A DNA stretch of 64,000 nt, from the NCBI GenBank assembly GCA_002395225.1, contig DGWH01000092.1:23835-87834 (forward strand), written 5' to 3'. This document shows positions 1 to 8,687 of this stretch, one piece after another (position 1 is the first letter of the stretch; every line of letters begins with the position of its first letter). Origin of the DNA: Christensenella sp. UBA4263. Lineage in GTDB: Bacteria; Bacillota; Clostridia; Christensenellales; Aristaeellaceae. The translations under genes and the position numbers were made by a program. The notes under the pieces were generated by a model, which was not told where the DNA came from, searched no databases, and saw nothing but the letters and a program-made list of their open reading frames with translations.

Positions 1-2268
1 GATACAGCCGTCTTTGACGCACTTGCCGGACAGGATATTGCCGCAGCTCAGATTGACGTGAAGAGCGGTGCCACGCTGACCAGCAATGCCATCAATGATG
101 CACTGGCACAGGCGGCCAAGGACTTTGCCGGCGGCGGAGATGCGGCCGTCACGGTTCCCGGCGATCCTTATACCGTCAAGGGAATGAACAAGTTCACCAT
201 CTATATCGAACTGGATGGGGATAAGATTTCGTCAATCTCTGTTCCTCAGCATGAGGAAACCCCCGGACTGGGTGCCGCGCTCCTGACAGAGGAAGCACTT
301 GCACCGCTGGTCGGGAAATCCATCTCCGAAGCCAAAGTCGACACGGTGTCCGGCTCCACGCTGACCAGCAATGCGCTCAACGCAGCTCTTGGCATGGCTG
401 CCGCTGCCAACGGCTTTGAACATGAGACAGAGGAAGCCCCCAAGGCTGACACATCTGTCAAAGCGTCCTTCTCTTCCGGCTCTGCCAAGACAGAGGAAAC
501 GAAGACCGAAACCGCCGACAAGGCCGGGAAGGTGACCAGCGTTGATGTGACCGGTTTCCAGGCTTTCACCGTTGAAATCGGCCTGGATGAGGCAGGGAAG
601 ATCACCAGCGTCGTGATTCCCAAGCATGATGAAACACCCGGATTCGGCGCGGACCTGATCGCTGACACGGCTGTCTTTGAAGCGCTCATTGGCCAGGACA
701 TCGCCACGGCTCAGATTGATGTCCGGAGCGGTGCGACCCTGACCAGCAACGCCATCAACGAAGCACTGGCGAAGGCCGCGTCGGAGAATGGCTTTGCCGC
801 CGAAAAGACCGAGGAAGCCCCTAAGGCTGAGGCATCTGTCAGCGCCTCCTTCTCCTCCGGCTCTGCCAAGACCGAGGAAACAAAACCCGAACCCGCCGAA
901 CAGGCCGGGAATGTGACCCGTGTTGATGTGACCGGTTTTGCGGATTTCACCGTTGAAATCGGTCTGGATGAGGCAGGGAAGATCACCAGCGTAGCGATTC
1001 CCCAGCATGGGGAAACGCCGGGATTCGGCGCAGACCTGATCGCCGACACCGCCGTCTTTGAAGCGCTGGTCGGCCAGGACATCGCCACGGCTCAGATTGA
1101 TGTCCGGAGCGGCGCAACCCTGACCAGCAACGCCATCAACGAAGCGCTTAAAAAGGCCGCAGCGGAGAATGGCTTTGCTGCCGAGAAGACAGAAGAAGCC
1201 CCAAAGGCTGAGGCATCTGTCAAGGCATCCTTCTCCTCCGGCTCCACAAAAACCGAAGAAACAAAGACTGAAACCGCCGACAAAGCGGGGAAGGTGACCA
1301 GCGTTGAGGTGACCGGTTTCCAGGCATTCACCGTTGAAATCGGTCTGGATGAGGCAGGGAAGATCACCAGCGTGGTGATTCCCCAGCATGGGGAAACGCC
1401 GGGATTCGGCGCAGACCTGATCGCCGACACCGCCGTCTTTGAAGCACTGGTCGGCCAGGATATCGCCACGGCTCAGATCGATGTGAAGAGCGGTGCGACC
1501 CTGACCAGCAACGCCATCAACGAAGCCCTGGCAAAAGCTGCGGCGGAGAATGGCTTTGCTGCCGAGAAGACAGAAGAAGCCCCCAAGGCCGCGGCATCTG
1601 TCAAAGCCTCCTTCTCCTCCGGCTCCACAAAAACCGAAGAAACAAAGACTGAAACCGCCGACAAAGCGGGGAAGGTGACCAGCGTTGAAGTGACCGGTTT
1701 CCAGGCATTCACCGTTGAAATCGGTCTGGATGAGGCAGGGAAGATCACCAGCGTGGTCATTCCCAAGCATGATGAGACACCGGGATTCGGTGCGGACCTG
1801 ATCGCCGACACCGCCGTCTTTGAGGCTCTGGTCGGCCAGGATATCGCCACGGCTCAGATCGATGTGAAGAGCGGTGCGACCCTGACCAGCAACGCCATCA
1901 ACGAAGCGCTGGCAAAGGCCGCGGCGGAGAATGGATTTGCCGCTGCGGATGACGCTGCTGCGACTGCATCCGAGGCTCAGAATTCCGTTCCTGCCGAGAA
2001 AACCGTCCATGAAGAGGTGACCGGTTTTCAGGCATTCACCGTTGATATTACGGTAGATGGTGAGGGGAAGATCCTCCGTGTAGAGATTCCCAAACATGAG
2101 GAAACACCTGGATTCGGCGCTGACCTGATTGAGGACAAAGCCGTCTTTGAGGCACTGATCGGACAGGAACTTGCAAATGCGCAGATTGATGTCAAGAGCG
2201 GCGCAACCCTGACCAGCAATGCCATTAACGATGCGCTGAAGCATGCTGCTGAGGAGGTTGGCAAATGA
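1..2268 (+). CDS. rnfG: RnfG-like multi-FMN-binding subunit of the Rnf complex (5' end outside window)
   Basis: The reading frame is open from base 1, so the N-terminus lies upstream. The visible 755 residues are tandem FMN-binding domains of about 127 residues joined by Glu/Lys/Thr/Ala-rich linkers. Each ends in the flavin transferase (ApbE) motif DxxSGAT, for example DVKSGATLTSNAI. Seven motifs are seen, six canonical and one with SGST (the second, near base 355). Ordinary RnfG has one such domain, carrying FMN covalently on the Thr outside the membrane. The stop overlaps the rnfE start (ATGA), and rnfE, A and B follow, so this is the RnfG position of the operon. Repeats 3-6 are nearly identical in DNA with a 381-bp period, suggesting recent tandem duplication or gene conversion. 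Function as an extended flavin chain is inferred. Confidence 0.85.
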   Translation, partial: DTAVFDALAGQDIAAAQIDVKSGATLTSNAINDALAQAAKDFAGGGDAAVTVPGDPYTVKGMNKFTIYIELDGDKISSISVPQHEETPGLGAALLTEEALAPLVGKSISEAKVDTVSGSTLTSNALNAALGMAAAANGFEHETEEAPKADTSVKASFSSGSAKTEETKTETADKAGKVTSVDVTGFQAFTVEIGLDEAGKITSVVIPKHDETPGFGADLIADTAVFEALIGQDIATAQIDVRSGATLTSNAINEALAKAASENGFAAEKTEEAPKAEASVSASFSSGSAKTEETKPEPAEQAGNVTRVDVTGFADFTVEIGLDEAGKITSVAIPQHGETPGFGADLIADTAVFEALVGQDIATAQIDVRSGATLTSNAINEALKKAAAENGFAAEKTEEAPKAEASVKASFSSGSTKTEETKTETADKAGKVTSVEVTGFQAFTVEIGLDEAGKITSVVIPQHGETPGFGADLIADTAVFEALVGQDIATAQIDVKSGATLTSNAINEALAKAAAENGFAAEKTEEAPKAAASVKASFSSGSTKTEETKTETADKAGKVTSVEVTGFQAFTVEIGLDEAGKITSVVIPKHDETPGFGADLIADTAVFEALVGQDIATAQIDVKSGATLTSNAINEALAKAAAENGFAAADDAAATASEAQNSVPAEKTVHEEVTGFQAFTVDITVDGEGKILRVEIPKHEETPGFGADLIEDKAVFEALIGQELANAQIDVKSGATLTSNAINDALKHAAEEVGK

Positions 2269-2861
2269 AGAAATACGTTAAAATCTTCATGAACGGCATT
2301 GTCGATGAAAACCCGACATTCCGTATGGTTTTGGGTATGTGTCCGACGCTTGCAATTACCACACTTGCAAGCAATGGCATCGGCATGGGACTCGCTGTTA
2401 CATTTGTTCTGATATTCTCAAATCTGGTTATTTCCCTTCTTCGCAAAGCGATTCCGGATCAGATTCGTATTCCTGCTTTTATCGTGGTTATCGCTACCTT
2501 CGTTACCATTGTTCAGCTGATCATCAAGGCATTCCTTCCTGCTCTGGATGAATCTCTGGGTGTGTTTATTCCGCTGATCGTGGTTAACTGTATCATTTTC
2601 GGACGTGCAGAGGCATTTGCATTCAAGAATCCGCCGCTGGATGCCGCCGTTGACGGCTTTGGCATGGGAATCGGTTTTACTATTGCGATCACGCTGATTT
2701 CCTCTGTCCGTGAGATTCTGGGTGTGGGTACCTGGTTCGGCGTTCAGGTGATGCCTGAGAGCTACCTGCCGATGAACATTCTGATCCGTCCTGCCGGCGG
2801 CTTCATCGTCCTCGGTCTGCTTCTGGCTCTGATGAATAAACTGCTGCCTAAGAAGGCGTAA
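2265..2861 (+). CDS. rnfE: Rnf electron transport complex subunit E
   Basis: The 198-residue protein consists almost wholly of hydrophobic segments (about six) and belongs to the RnfA/RnfE/NqrD/NqrE membrane family. Conserved features include the start region NPTFRMVLGMCPTLAITT and the central NCIIFGRAEAFA. Together with RnfA it forms the membrane core carrying an iron-sulfur centre in characterised Rnf/Nqr complexes. The start overlaps the rnfG stop by 4 bases, implying coupled translation. rnfA follows after 12 bases, with GGAGG at 2861-2866. Confidence 0.95.
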   Translation: MKKYVKIFMNGIVDENPTFRMVLGMCPTLAITTLASNGIGMGLAVTFVLIFSNLVISLLRKAIPDQIRIPAFIVVIATFVTIVQLIIKAFLPALDESLGVFIPLIVVNCIIFGRAEAFAFKNPPLDAAVDGFGMGIGFTIAITLISSVREILGVGTWFGVQVMPESYLPMNILIRPAGGFIVLGLLLALMNKLLPKKA

Positions 2862-2873
2862 GGAGGAAATGCG

Positions 2874-3449
2874 ATGAATGCTGTTCTTACGATTCTGATC
2901 GGATCGATCTTCGTTAACAATTTCGCCATGTCGCGTTTCTATGGAATCTGTCCTTTCCTGGGCGTGTCGAAAAAGCTTGAAACGGCTTTCGGCATGGGCA
3001 TGGCAGTTACCTTTGTTATGGCGCTTGCTTCTTTTGCCTCCTATCTGGTCAATACGTACCTGCTTATTCCCTTTGATCTTGAGTATCTGCAGGTCATTGC
3101 CTTCATTCTCGTGATTGCCGTTCTGGTTGGTATCGTTGAAATGGCAATCAAGAAAATGTCGCCGTCCCTGTATCAGGCACTGGGTGTCTACCTCCCGCTG
3201 ATTACCACCAACTGCGCCGTTCTGGGTGTCACGCAGCTGAACGTCACCGAGGGATACAACCTTGTGCTCTCCGTTCTGAACGGCGTCGCATCTGCCGTCG
3301 GCTATACACTGGCAATCTGCCTGTTCGCAGGAATCCGTGAGCGCCTTGAAGTCGGAAATCTGCCCAAGTGGATGGAAGGCTTCCCGGGTGCCATGATTGC
3401 CGCCGGCCTGATGGCTGTTGCCTTCAACGGCTTCAGCGGTCTGATCTGA
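2874..3449 (+). CDS. rnfA: Rnf electron transport complex subunit A
   Basis: This is a 191-residue hydrophobic protein with about six membrane segments, homologous to RnfE just upstream. The family landmarks are FVNNFAMSRFYGICPFLGVS near the start and LITTNCAVLGV in the middle; their Cys residues bind a shared iron-sulfur cluster in known complexes. The length is normal for RnfA. It has a clear GGAGG ribosome binding site and sits between rnfE and rnfB, the usual Clostridia order. It takes part in ferredoxin-dependent NAD+ reduction coupled to Na+ or H+ export. Confidence 0.95.
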   Translation: MNAVLTILIGSIFVNNFAMSRFYGICPFLGVSKKLETAFGMGMAVTFVMALASFASYLVNTYLLIPFDLEYLQVIAFILVIAVLVGIVEMAIKKMSPSLYQALGVYLPLITTNCAVLGVTQLNVTEGYNLVLSVLNGVASAVGYTLAICLFAGIRERLEVGNLPKWMEGFPGAMIAAGLMAVAFNGFSGLI

Positions 3450-3470
3450 TGAAAGCGAGGAGGAGATGAC

Positions 3471-4586
3471 GTGAGTATCACTGCAATTGGTATTGCCGCG
3501 CTTGTCATGAGTCTGCTGGGTCTGGCATTCGGTGCACTCCTTGGCGTAACGGATAAGGTTTTCAAGGTGGAAACAGATCCGACCTTTGATGCACTCCGTG
3601 CCTGTCTTCCGGGTGCAAACTGCGGCGCGTGCGGATTCCCCGGCTGCGACGGTTATGCAACCGCTGTGGCCAAAGGCGAGGCAAAGGTTGGCGCCTGCGC
3701 TCCGGGCGGCATGGCGGTTGCCCAGAAAATGGGCGCCATCATGGGTGTCGAAGCCACCCTTGATGCCAAGTATGTCTCAACCGTGGCCTGCCAGGGCTAT
3801 GGCGATCACTGCACATACAAGGCCAACTATGAGGGCATTCAGGACTGTATTGCCGCTCAGCTGGTAAACAACGGTTCCAAAACCTGCGCATATTCCTGTC
3901 TCGGACTGGGAAGCTGCGTCAGCGTCTGCCCGTTTGATGCGATTCACATTGATCCTGAGAAGCACATCGCGGTGGTGGACAAGGATAAGTGTCAGAGCTG
4001 CAGGCGCTGCATCGACATCTGCCCGCAGCATGTACTGACCATGCAGCCCGAGAAGCATGTCGTTGCGCTGTACTGCCACAATCCCGAAAAGGGACAGGCA
4101 CTGCGCGCCAAGTGCGACAACGCCTGTATCGGCTGCTCTGCCTGCGCGAAGGCCTGCAACTTCGGTGCCATTGAGATGGTTGGCGATCTGCCGAAAATCG
4201 ACTACAGCAAGTGCATTGGCTGTATGGCCTGTGCGGATGTCTGCCCGACCGGTGCCATGACGGCTGAGTTTGATCAGCGGAAAGAGGCCTATATCGATCC
4301 GGACAAGTGCATTGGCTGCACCATCTGCGCAAAGAACTGTAAGTTTGATGCCATTGAGGGCGAACTGAAGAAAACGCACCGCGTCCTCGGCGCCTGCACC
4401 GGCTGCGGCATCTGCGCGCAGAAGTGCCCGAAGAAAGCCATTACCATGAGGGAGCGTCGTGCCCCCAGAAATCGTCAGGATAAGGCGAAAAAGCCGGCAA
4501 CTGCCCCGGTAAAACCGGCTGCACCGAAACCTGCAGCAGCTCCGGTCAAGCCCGCCCCGGCAGCCCCTGCGGCTGACAAAGCCTGA
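3471..4586 (+). CDS. rnfB: Rnf electron transport complex subunit B, polyferredoxin
   Basis: This subunit accepts electrons from ferredoxin. It has an N-terminal membrane anchor (about residues 3-28) and the RnfB cluster domain with CLPGANCGACGFPGC (about residues 44-58). Six cysteine groups follow, including CQSCRRCIDICP, CIGCMACADVCP, CIGCTICAKNCK and CTGCGICAQKCP, so several [4Fe-4S] clusters are expected. The last 45 residues or so are an Ala/Pro/Lys-rich tail without cysteines, probably a flexible extension. Translation starts at GTG 3471, placed after GAGGAGG at 3457-3463. It is the last gene of the operon and is followed by a strong terminator. Confidence 0.94.
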   Translation: MSITAIGIAALVMSLLGLAFGALLGVTDKVFKVETDPTFDALRACLPGANCGACGFPGCDGYATAVAKGEAKVGACAPGGMAVAQKMGAIMGVEATLDAKYVSTVACQGYGDHCTYKANYEGIQDCIAAQLVNNGSKTCAYSCLGLGSCVSVCPFDAIHIDPEKHIAVVDKDKCQSCRRCIDICPQHVLTMQPEKHVVALYCHNPEKGQALRAKCDNACIGCSACAKACNFGAIEMVGDLPKIDYSKCIGCMACADVCPTGAMTAEFDQRKEAYIDPDKCIGCTICAKNCKFDAIEGELKKTHRVLGACTGCGICAQKCPKKAITMRERRAPRNRQDKAKKPATAPVKPAAPKPAAAPVKPAPAAPAADKA

Positions 4587-4598
4587 TCGAGACATCAC

Positions 4599-4638
4599 AA
4601 AGAAGGAAACCAGCCCGTCTGGCTTCCTTCTTTCATTT
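4599..4638 (+). terminator. Rho-independent terminator after rnfB
   Basis: A long hairpin pairs AAAGAAGGAAACCAG (from 4599) with CTGGCTTCCTTCTTT (to about 4633), with a short CCCGT loop and a following T-rich stretch. It ends the rnf operon. Confidence 0.85.
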
Positions 4639-4665
4639 TGTCCCGGGCCGCGAAAACAGTTCCCA

Positions 4666-4694
4666 TTGTGGAATTTGCGGTTATGGTGTACAAT
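4666..4694 (+). promoter_or_regulatory. Sigma-A type promoter of the cysteine desulfurase/hflX operon
   Basis: TTGTGG (4666-4671), a 17-base spacer and TACAAT (4689-4694). It gives a leader of about 185 nt before the chosen ATG at 4887. Confidence 0.6.
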
Positions 4695-4886
4695 AGGCGT
4701 CGCAGGTTTTAAAAAGGCTAACAGTATGGAGCGGACCTGTCTATGGACAAACGGAAACCATTCTGGTCAGGGAGGCCCTGCCTTAAAAGCAGCCAGGCTT
4801 CTTACTCTGAACAGATATCCCATCCGCGAGGCCGCCCGGATCTGAGCAGGCGGCAAAAGGCATTGAACGAAAAGAAAGAAAACAAC

Positions 4887-6002
4887 ATGATTTATCTGGA
4901 TCACGCGGCCACCTCCCCGATGCCGCGGCGTGTTCTTGAGGCGCAGCAGGCACTTTCAGAGGAAGTCTGGGGAAATCCGGGCGGCATCTATCAGGCAGGG
5001 CGCCGGGCCCGGCGGGCACTGGATGAGGCCCGGGAAAAGCTGGCCCGGATTCTGGGGGCACAGCCGGGGGAGATCTATTTCACATCCGGCGGCACGGAAT
5101 CGGATAACTGGGCCATTATGGGGACGGCACAGGCCTTTCCCGAGCGGCGCCATATCATTACCACGCAGATTGAGCATCACGCGGTCATCAATCCCTGCCG
5201 GTGGCTGGAGAGTCAGGGCTGGCAGGTGACCTGGCTGAAGCCGGACCGAGAGGGCATCATTTCCCCGGAGCAGGTCCGGGAGGCGATCCGGCTTGATACC
5301 TGCCTGATCAGCATTCAGATGGCAAACAATGAGATCGGAACGATTGAACCGATTGAGGCCATTGGCCAGATCGCAAGGGAAAACGCCATTCCTCTGCATA
5401 CGGACGCCGTTCAGGCGGTGGGGCAGATCCCGGTAAACCTCGCAGCATTGCAGGTGGACATGCTGTCCTTCTCGGGGCACAAGTTCGGCGCGCCCAAAGG
5501 CATCGGGGCACTGTACCTGCGATCCGGCACACGGATTGAGCCCTTTGAACGGGGCGGCGGGCAGGAAAAGGGAATGCGTTCCGGCACGGAAAATGCGGTG
5601 GGCGCCTCCCTGATGGCCCTGGCGCTGGAGGAATACCGGAAAGGCGATTTTGAGGTCATGCGTCAAAGGCGCGACCGCTTTATAACCGCGCTCAGGGAGG
5701 CATTCCCGGATGTGAGCATCAACGGAAGCCTTTTGCACCGTCTCCCGGGGAACATGCACTTTTCCATTCCCGGCATTCATGCCGACAGCCTGCTGATGCA
5801 GCTGGATCTGGCAGGCATTGCCGCCTCAGCGGGAAGTGCCTGTACAGCCGGAAGCCTTGAACCCTCGCATGTCATCGCCGCCATTGGCGGAGATACGGAG
5901 GCGGCCAGCCTTCGGCTGACCCTGGGCCATGAAACCACGGAGGATGAACTCGCAGAGGTGTTTCAGTGCCTGAAACGGATTCTTGAAAAGCGGAAAGGAT
6001 AA
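4887..6002 (+). CDS. Cysteine desulfurase (NifS/IscS family)
   Basis: This PLP enzyme removes sulfur from L-cysteine for Fe-S cluster or tRNA thiolation. From ATG 4887 the protein (371 aa) begins MIYLDHAATSP, the normal family start. The frame is open further upstream to 4743, but those 48 residues have no family counterpart and no ribosome binding site. The PLP lysine is K199 in SFSGHKFGAPKG, and the catalytic cysteine is C319 in GSACTAGS. No scaffold gene (iscU/nifU) or thiI neighbours it, so the sulfur acceptor is unknown. hflX follows 3 bases later, apparently in the same transcript. Confidence 0.92.
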   Translation: MIYLDHAATSPMPRRVLEAQQALSEEVWGNPGGIYQAGRRARRALDEAREKLARILGAQPGEIYFTSGGTESDNWAIMGTAQAFPERRHIITTQIEHHAVINPCRWLESQGWQVTWLKPDREGIISPEQVREAIRLDTCLISIQMANNEIGTIEPIEAIGQIARENAIPLHTDAVQAVGQIPVNLAALQVDMLSFSGHKFGAPKGIGALYLRSGTRIEPFERGGGQEKGMRSGTENAVGASLMALALEEYRKGDFEVMRQRRDRFITALREAFPDVSINGSLLHRLPGNMHFSIPGIHADSLLMQLDLAGIAASAGSACTAGSLEPSHVIAAIGGDTEAASLRLTLGHETTEDELAEVFQCLKRILEKRKG

Positions 6003-6005
6003 CAG

Positions 6006-7796
6006 ATGATCTACGGAAACACAGAAGGAATCCGGGATTCGGAACTGGCCAGACTGGAAAGTCTGTACGATTTTGAAGTTGAACCGGACTGTTTTGCGCC
6101 CCGGGAACTGCTGGAGGTGATGACTGAATTTACCGGCATGATCGGGCGGGAACTCTCGGTCTATATCGCGCGTTCCGGCGAGGTACTGGATGTGTCGGTC
6201 GGCAATCAGAACAGCGTCGGCCTGAGAAACATCCGGCTGAGGCGCAATGCCAATCGCCTGAGCAAGGTGCGTTGTATTCACACGCACCCAAACGGAGATG
6301 CGCATCTCTCTGAGGTGGACATCAGCTCCCTTAAAAGCATGTACTTTGACAGCATGGCGGCCGTCGGCGTTCAGGAGGGGCAGATAACCGGCGTTCAGGC
6401 CTCTTTTCTGACCCTGACGGAAAGCGGCGAACTGGGCGCGGTTCTTACCAAAGTTGTGCAGGCACATGCCATTCCTCAGCGTGCCTGGATGGAACGCATT
6501 GAGGAAACGGACCGGAGTTCGCTGCTTCCGTCCCGGAACGCCAGCACCCAGGATGAACGGGAACGGGCCGTCCTGGTGAGCATTGAGGATGAACAGTCCA
6601 TTGAGGAACTTGCCGCGCTGGCCGAAACGGCCGGTGCGCTGGTGGTGGGCAAAGTCATTCAGAAAAAATCCCGCCCGGATACGGCCACGTTCATCGGGCA
6701 CGGCAAGGCGGATGAACTTTCCCTGTTTGCCCAGGCAAAAGAGGCCGATCTGGTGATCTTTGACGATGAACTCAGCGGCGTTCAGCAGCGGAATCTTGAG
6801 CAGATTCTCGCCGGCACCCGGGTTCTGGACCGGACCGCCCTGATTCTGGATATCTTTGCCCAGCGGGCCCGGTCCCTTGAGGGCAAACTGCAGGTCGAGA
6901 TGGCTCAGCTTGTCTACCAGCTTCCGCGGCTGACCGGCCACGGCATTGCACTGTCCCGTCTTGGCGGCGGCATTGGCACCCGCGGCCCAGGTGAGACGCA
7001 GCTGGAGATGGACCGGCGGCGCATCCGCCGGCGCCTGACCGCCCTGCAGAACGAAATCAACCGTCTGGGGGACCAGCGGCGCTTGCGCCGCGGAAAGCGG
7101 GAACGGAATCAGATGAAGACGGTGGCCCTGGTCGGGTATACCAATGCCGGAAAGACGACCCTTCTGAACCGGCTCAGCGGCGAAAGCTCCTTTGCGGAAA
7201 ACATGCTGTTTGCCACGCTTGATCCGCTGGTCAGAACCGTTCATTATCCGGATGGAAACGGCAGCTTCCTGCTGATCGACACCGTCGGCTTTATCAGCAA
7301 GCTGCCGCATGCCCTGGTGGATGCGTTCCGTTCCACCCTGGAGGAAACCGTTACGGCCGACCTTCTGCTGGTGGTATCAGACGGTTCCTCGCCGCAGATG
7401 CATGAACAGTACAAGGTCGTCATGGAGGTTCTGCATTCCCTTGAAGCAGACGAAAAGCCGATTCTGCATGTGCTCAATAAGACCGACCTTGAATCCGGTC
7501 CGGATGAAACCGCTTTCCCGGAGGCGGTGCGCGTCAGCGCGCTGACCGGGGAGGGAATGGATCATCTGTTCGCCGAAATTCGGGAAAAGCTCTGCGATAC
7601 CACCAGACAGGTCAGGATCACCCTGCCGTATACACAGGCACAGGGGGAGGCCTGGGTTCACAGGAACTGTCATATTCTTGAGGAACAGTACACGGATACC
7701 GGGTATGACCTCCTCGTGGAGGCGGATGATGTCCTGCTGGGAACGCTTTACCATCAGTTTGACAGAGACTGTATTTCCGTGATTGAAAACAGTTAA
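6006..7796 (+). CDS. hflX: HflX-family ribosome-associated GTPase with N-terminal JAMM-like domain
   Basis: At 596 residues this is about 170 longer than ordinary HflX. The C-terminal two thirds hold the HflX glycine-rich segment (GGGIGTRGPGETQLE) and a G domain with P-loop GYTNAGKTT at about 377-385, DTVGF and NKTD. HflX splits or rescues stalled 70S ribosomes. The N-terminal 170 residues carry HTHPNGDAHLSEVD (H92, H94, D105), which is the HxHx10D metal-binding pattern of JAB1/MPN (JAMM) proteases, with a possible glutamate at E49. Similar long HflX proteins appear to exist in other Clostridia (recollection, not checked). Whether the extra domain is an active peptidase is unknown. Confidence 0.9.
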   Translation: MIYGNTEGIRDSELARLESLYDFEVEPDCFAPRELLEVMTEFTGMIGRELSVYIARSGEVLDVSVGNQNSVGLRNIRLRRNANRLSKVRCIHTHPNGDAHLSEVDISSLKSMYFDSMAAVGVQEGQITGVQASFLTLTESGELGAVLTKVVQAHAIPQRAWMERIEETDRSSLLPSRNASTQDERERAVLVSIEDEQSIEELAALAETAGALVVGKVIQKKSRPDTATFIGHGKADELSLFAQAKEADLVIFDDELSGVQQRNLEQILAGTRVLDRTALILDIFAQRARSLEGKLQVEMAQLVYQLPRLTGHGIALSRLGGGIGTRGPGETQLEMDRRRIRRRLTALQNEINRLGDQRRLRRGKRERNQMKTVALVGYTNAGKTTLLNRLSGESSFAENMLFATLDPLVRTVHYPDGNGSFLLIDTVGFISKLPHALVDAFRSTLEETVTADLLLVVSDGSSPQMHEQYKVVMEVLHSLEADEKPILHVLNKTDLESGPDETAFPEAVRVSALTGEGMDHLFAEIREKLCDTTRQVRITLPYTQAQGEAWVHRNCHILEEQYTDTGYDLLVEADDVLLGTLYHQFDRDCISVIENS

Positions 7797-7856
7797 TGTC
7801 CGGCCTGTGAACAGGTCCTGAACCTGAGAAGATCTGGAAAGGGGATAGAGAGAGGG

Positions 7857-8687
7857 ATGTTTTTGGATTCGCTGGCCGGTGTCCTTCTCGGATTCACGGT
7901 GGCCTTCCAGTCCTGGGGATTCATGATGCCGCATCAGAATCCCATGGATACGCTGATTCTGGTCAATAAGCAGAACAGAGCGCCCGTTCAGCCGGTCATG
8001 CTGGTAAAACCGGATGTGCCGCCGGTGGAGGAACGTATCTCGGAAAACATCTATATGCGCCCGGATGCCGCCGCGGCACTTGAACAGATGTTTGAGGCGG
8101 CAAAACAGGACGGGATCATGCTTTATGCGCTCAGCGGTTTTCGCAGCTATGCCACCCAGAAAGCAATTTACAACCGGAAGGAACGGCCGGAATACGGGAT
8201 TTCCAGCGTCGCCAAGCCGGGGTATTCGGAACACCAGACCGGCCTGGCCATGGATTTTGAGGGCGAATCGACCCTGGGAAAAGGGCTGATAGAGGCCATT
8301 GCGGATTCGCCTGAGGGCATCTGGATGGCGCAGCACTGCTGGGAATATGGCTATATTCTCCGCTACCCGAAGGAAAAGGAATCCATCACGGGCTATATCT
8401 ACGAGCCCTGGCATATCCGGTACGTGGGAACAGAGGCCGCGCTTGAAATCCGTGATCTGGGTGTCACATTTGAGGAATATATCCAAATGATCCGAAGCGA
8501 GCGGGTCAGGAGTCTTGAACAGGAGGAGATTATTGTTGAACAGAATACGACTGGGACTGATGATGCTGGGTCTGCTGATCCTGACGGGAACCGGGTTGGC
8601 GGAGCGTCTGGATCTGGCGACGATGGAAAACGCGGAGCAGGCACAGACGCTGATCGAGAAAACATGGGATTATCCGATTCCCTATGA
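7857..8687 (+). CDS. D-alanyl-D-alanine carboxypeptidase, M15B (VanY/DacB-like), copy 1
   Basis: The peptidase trims the terminal D-Ala of peptidoglycan stem peptides. The M15B zinc and catalytic motifs are present: SEHQTGLAMDFEG (H and D ligands) and EPWHIRYVG (catalytic Glu and His ligand). The N-terminus is hydrophobic but lacks a basic start, so export signal quality is unclear. After the domain ends near YIQMIRSE, a Gly/Asp/Ala-rich tail of about 60 residues is read entirely from DNA that codes for the next gene in another frame. The natural stop may therefore have been lost. The downstream paralogue suggests tandem duplication. Confidence 0.85.
   Translation: MFLDSLAGVLLGFTVAFQSWGFMMPHQNPMDTLILVNKQNRAPVQPVMLVKPDVPPVEERISENIYMRPDAAAALEQMFEAAKQDGIMLYALSGFRSYATQKAIYNRKERPEYGISSVAKPGYSEHQTGLAMDFEGESTLGKGLIEAIADSPEGIWMAQHCWEYGYILRYPKEKESITGYIYEPWHIRYVGTEAALEIRDLGVTFEEYIQMIRSERVRSLEQEEIIVEQNTTGTDDAGSADPDGNRVGGASGSGDDGKRGAGTDADRENMGLSDSL

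Noticed and set aside
232..2244. 670-codon minus-strand ORF with internal repeats
   Set aside because: Antisense shadow of the rnfG tandem repeats; its repeats only mirror those of the real gene.
5826..7310. 494-codon minus-strand ORF
   Set aside because: Antisense to the cysteine desulfurase and hflX; no domain recognised.
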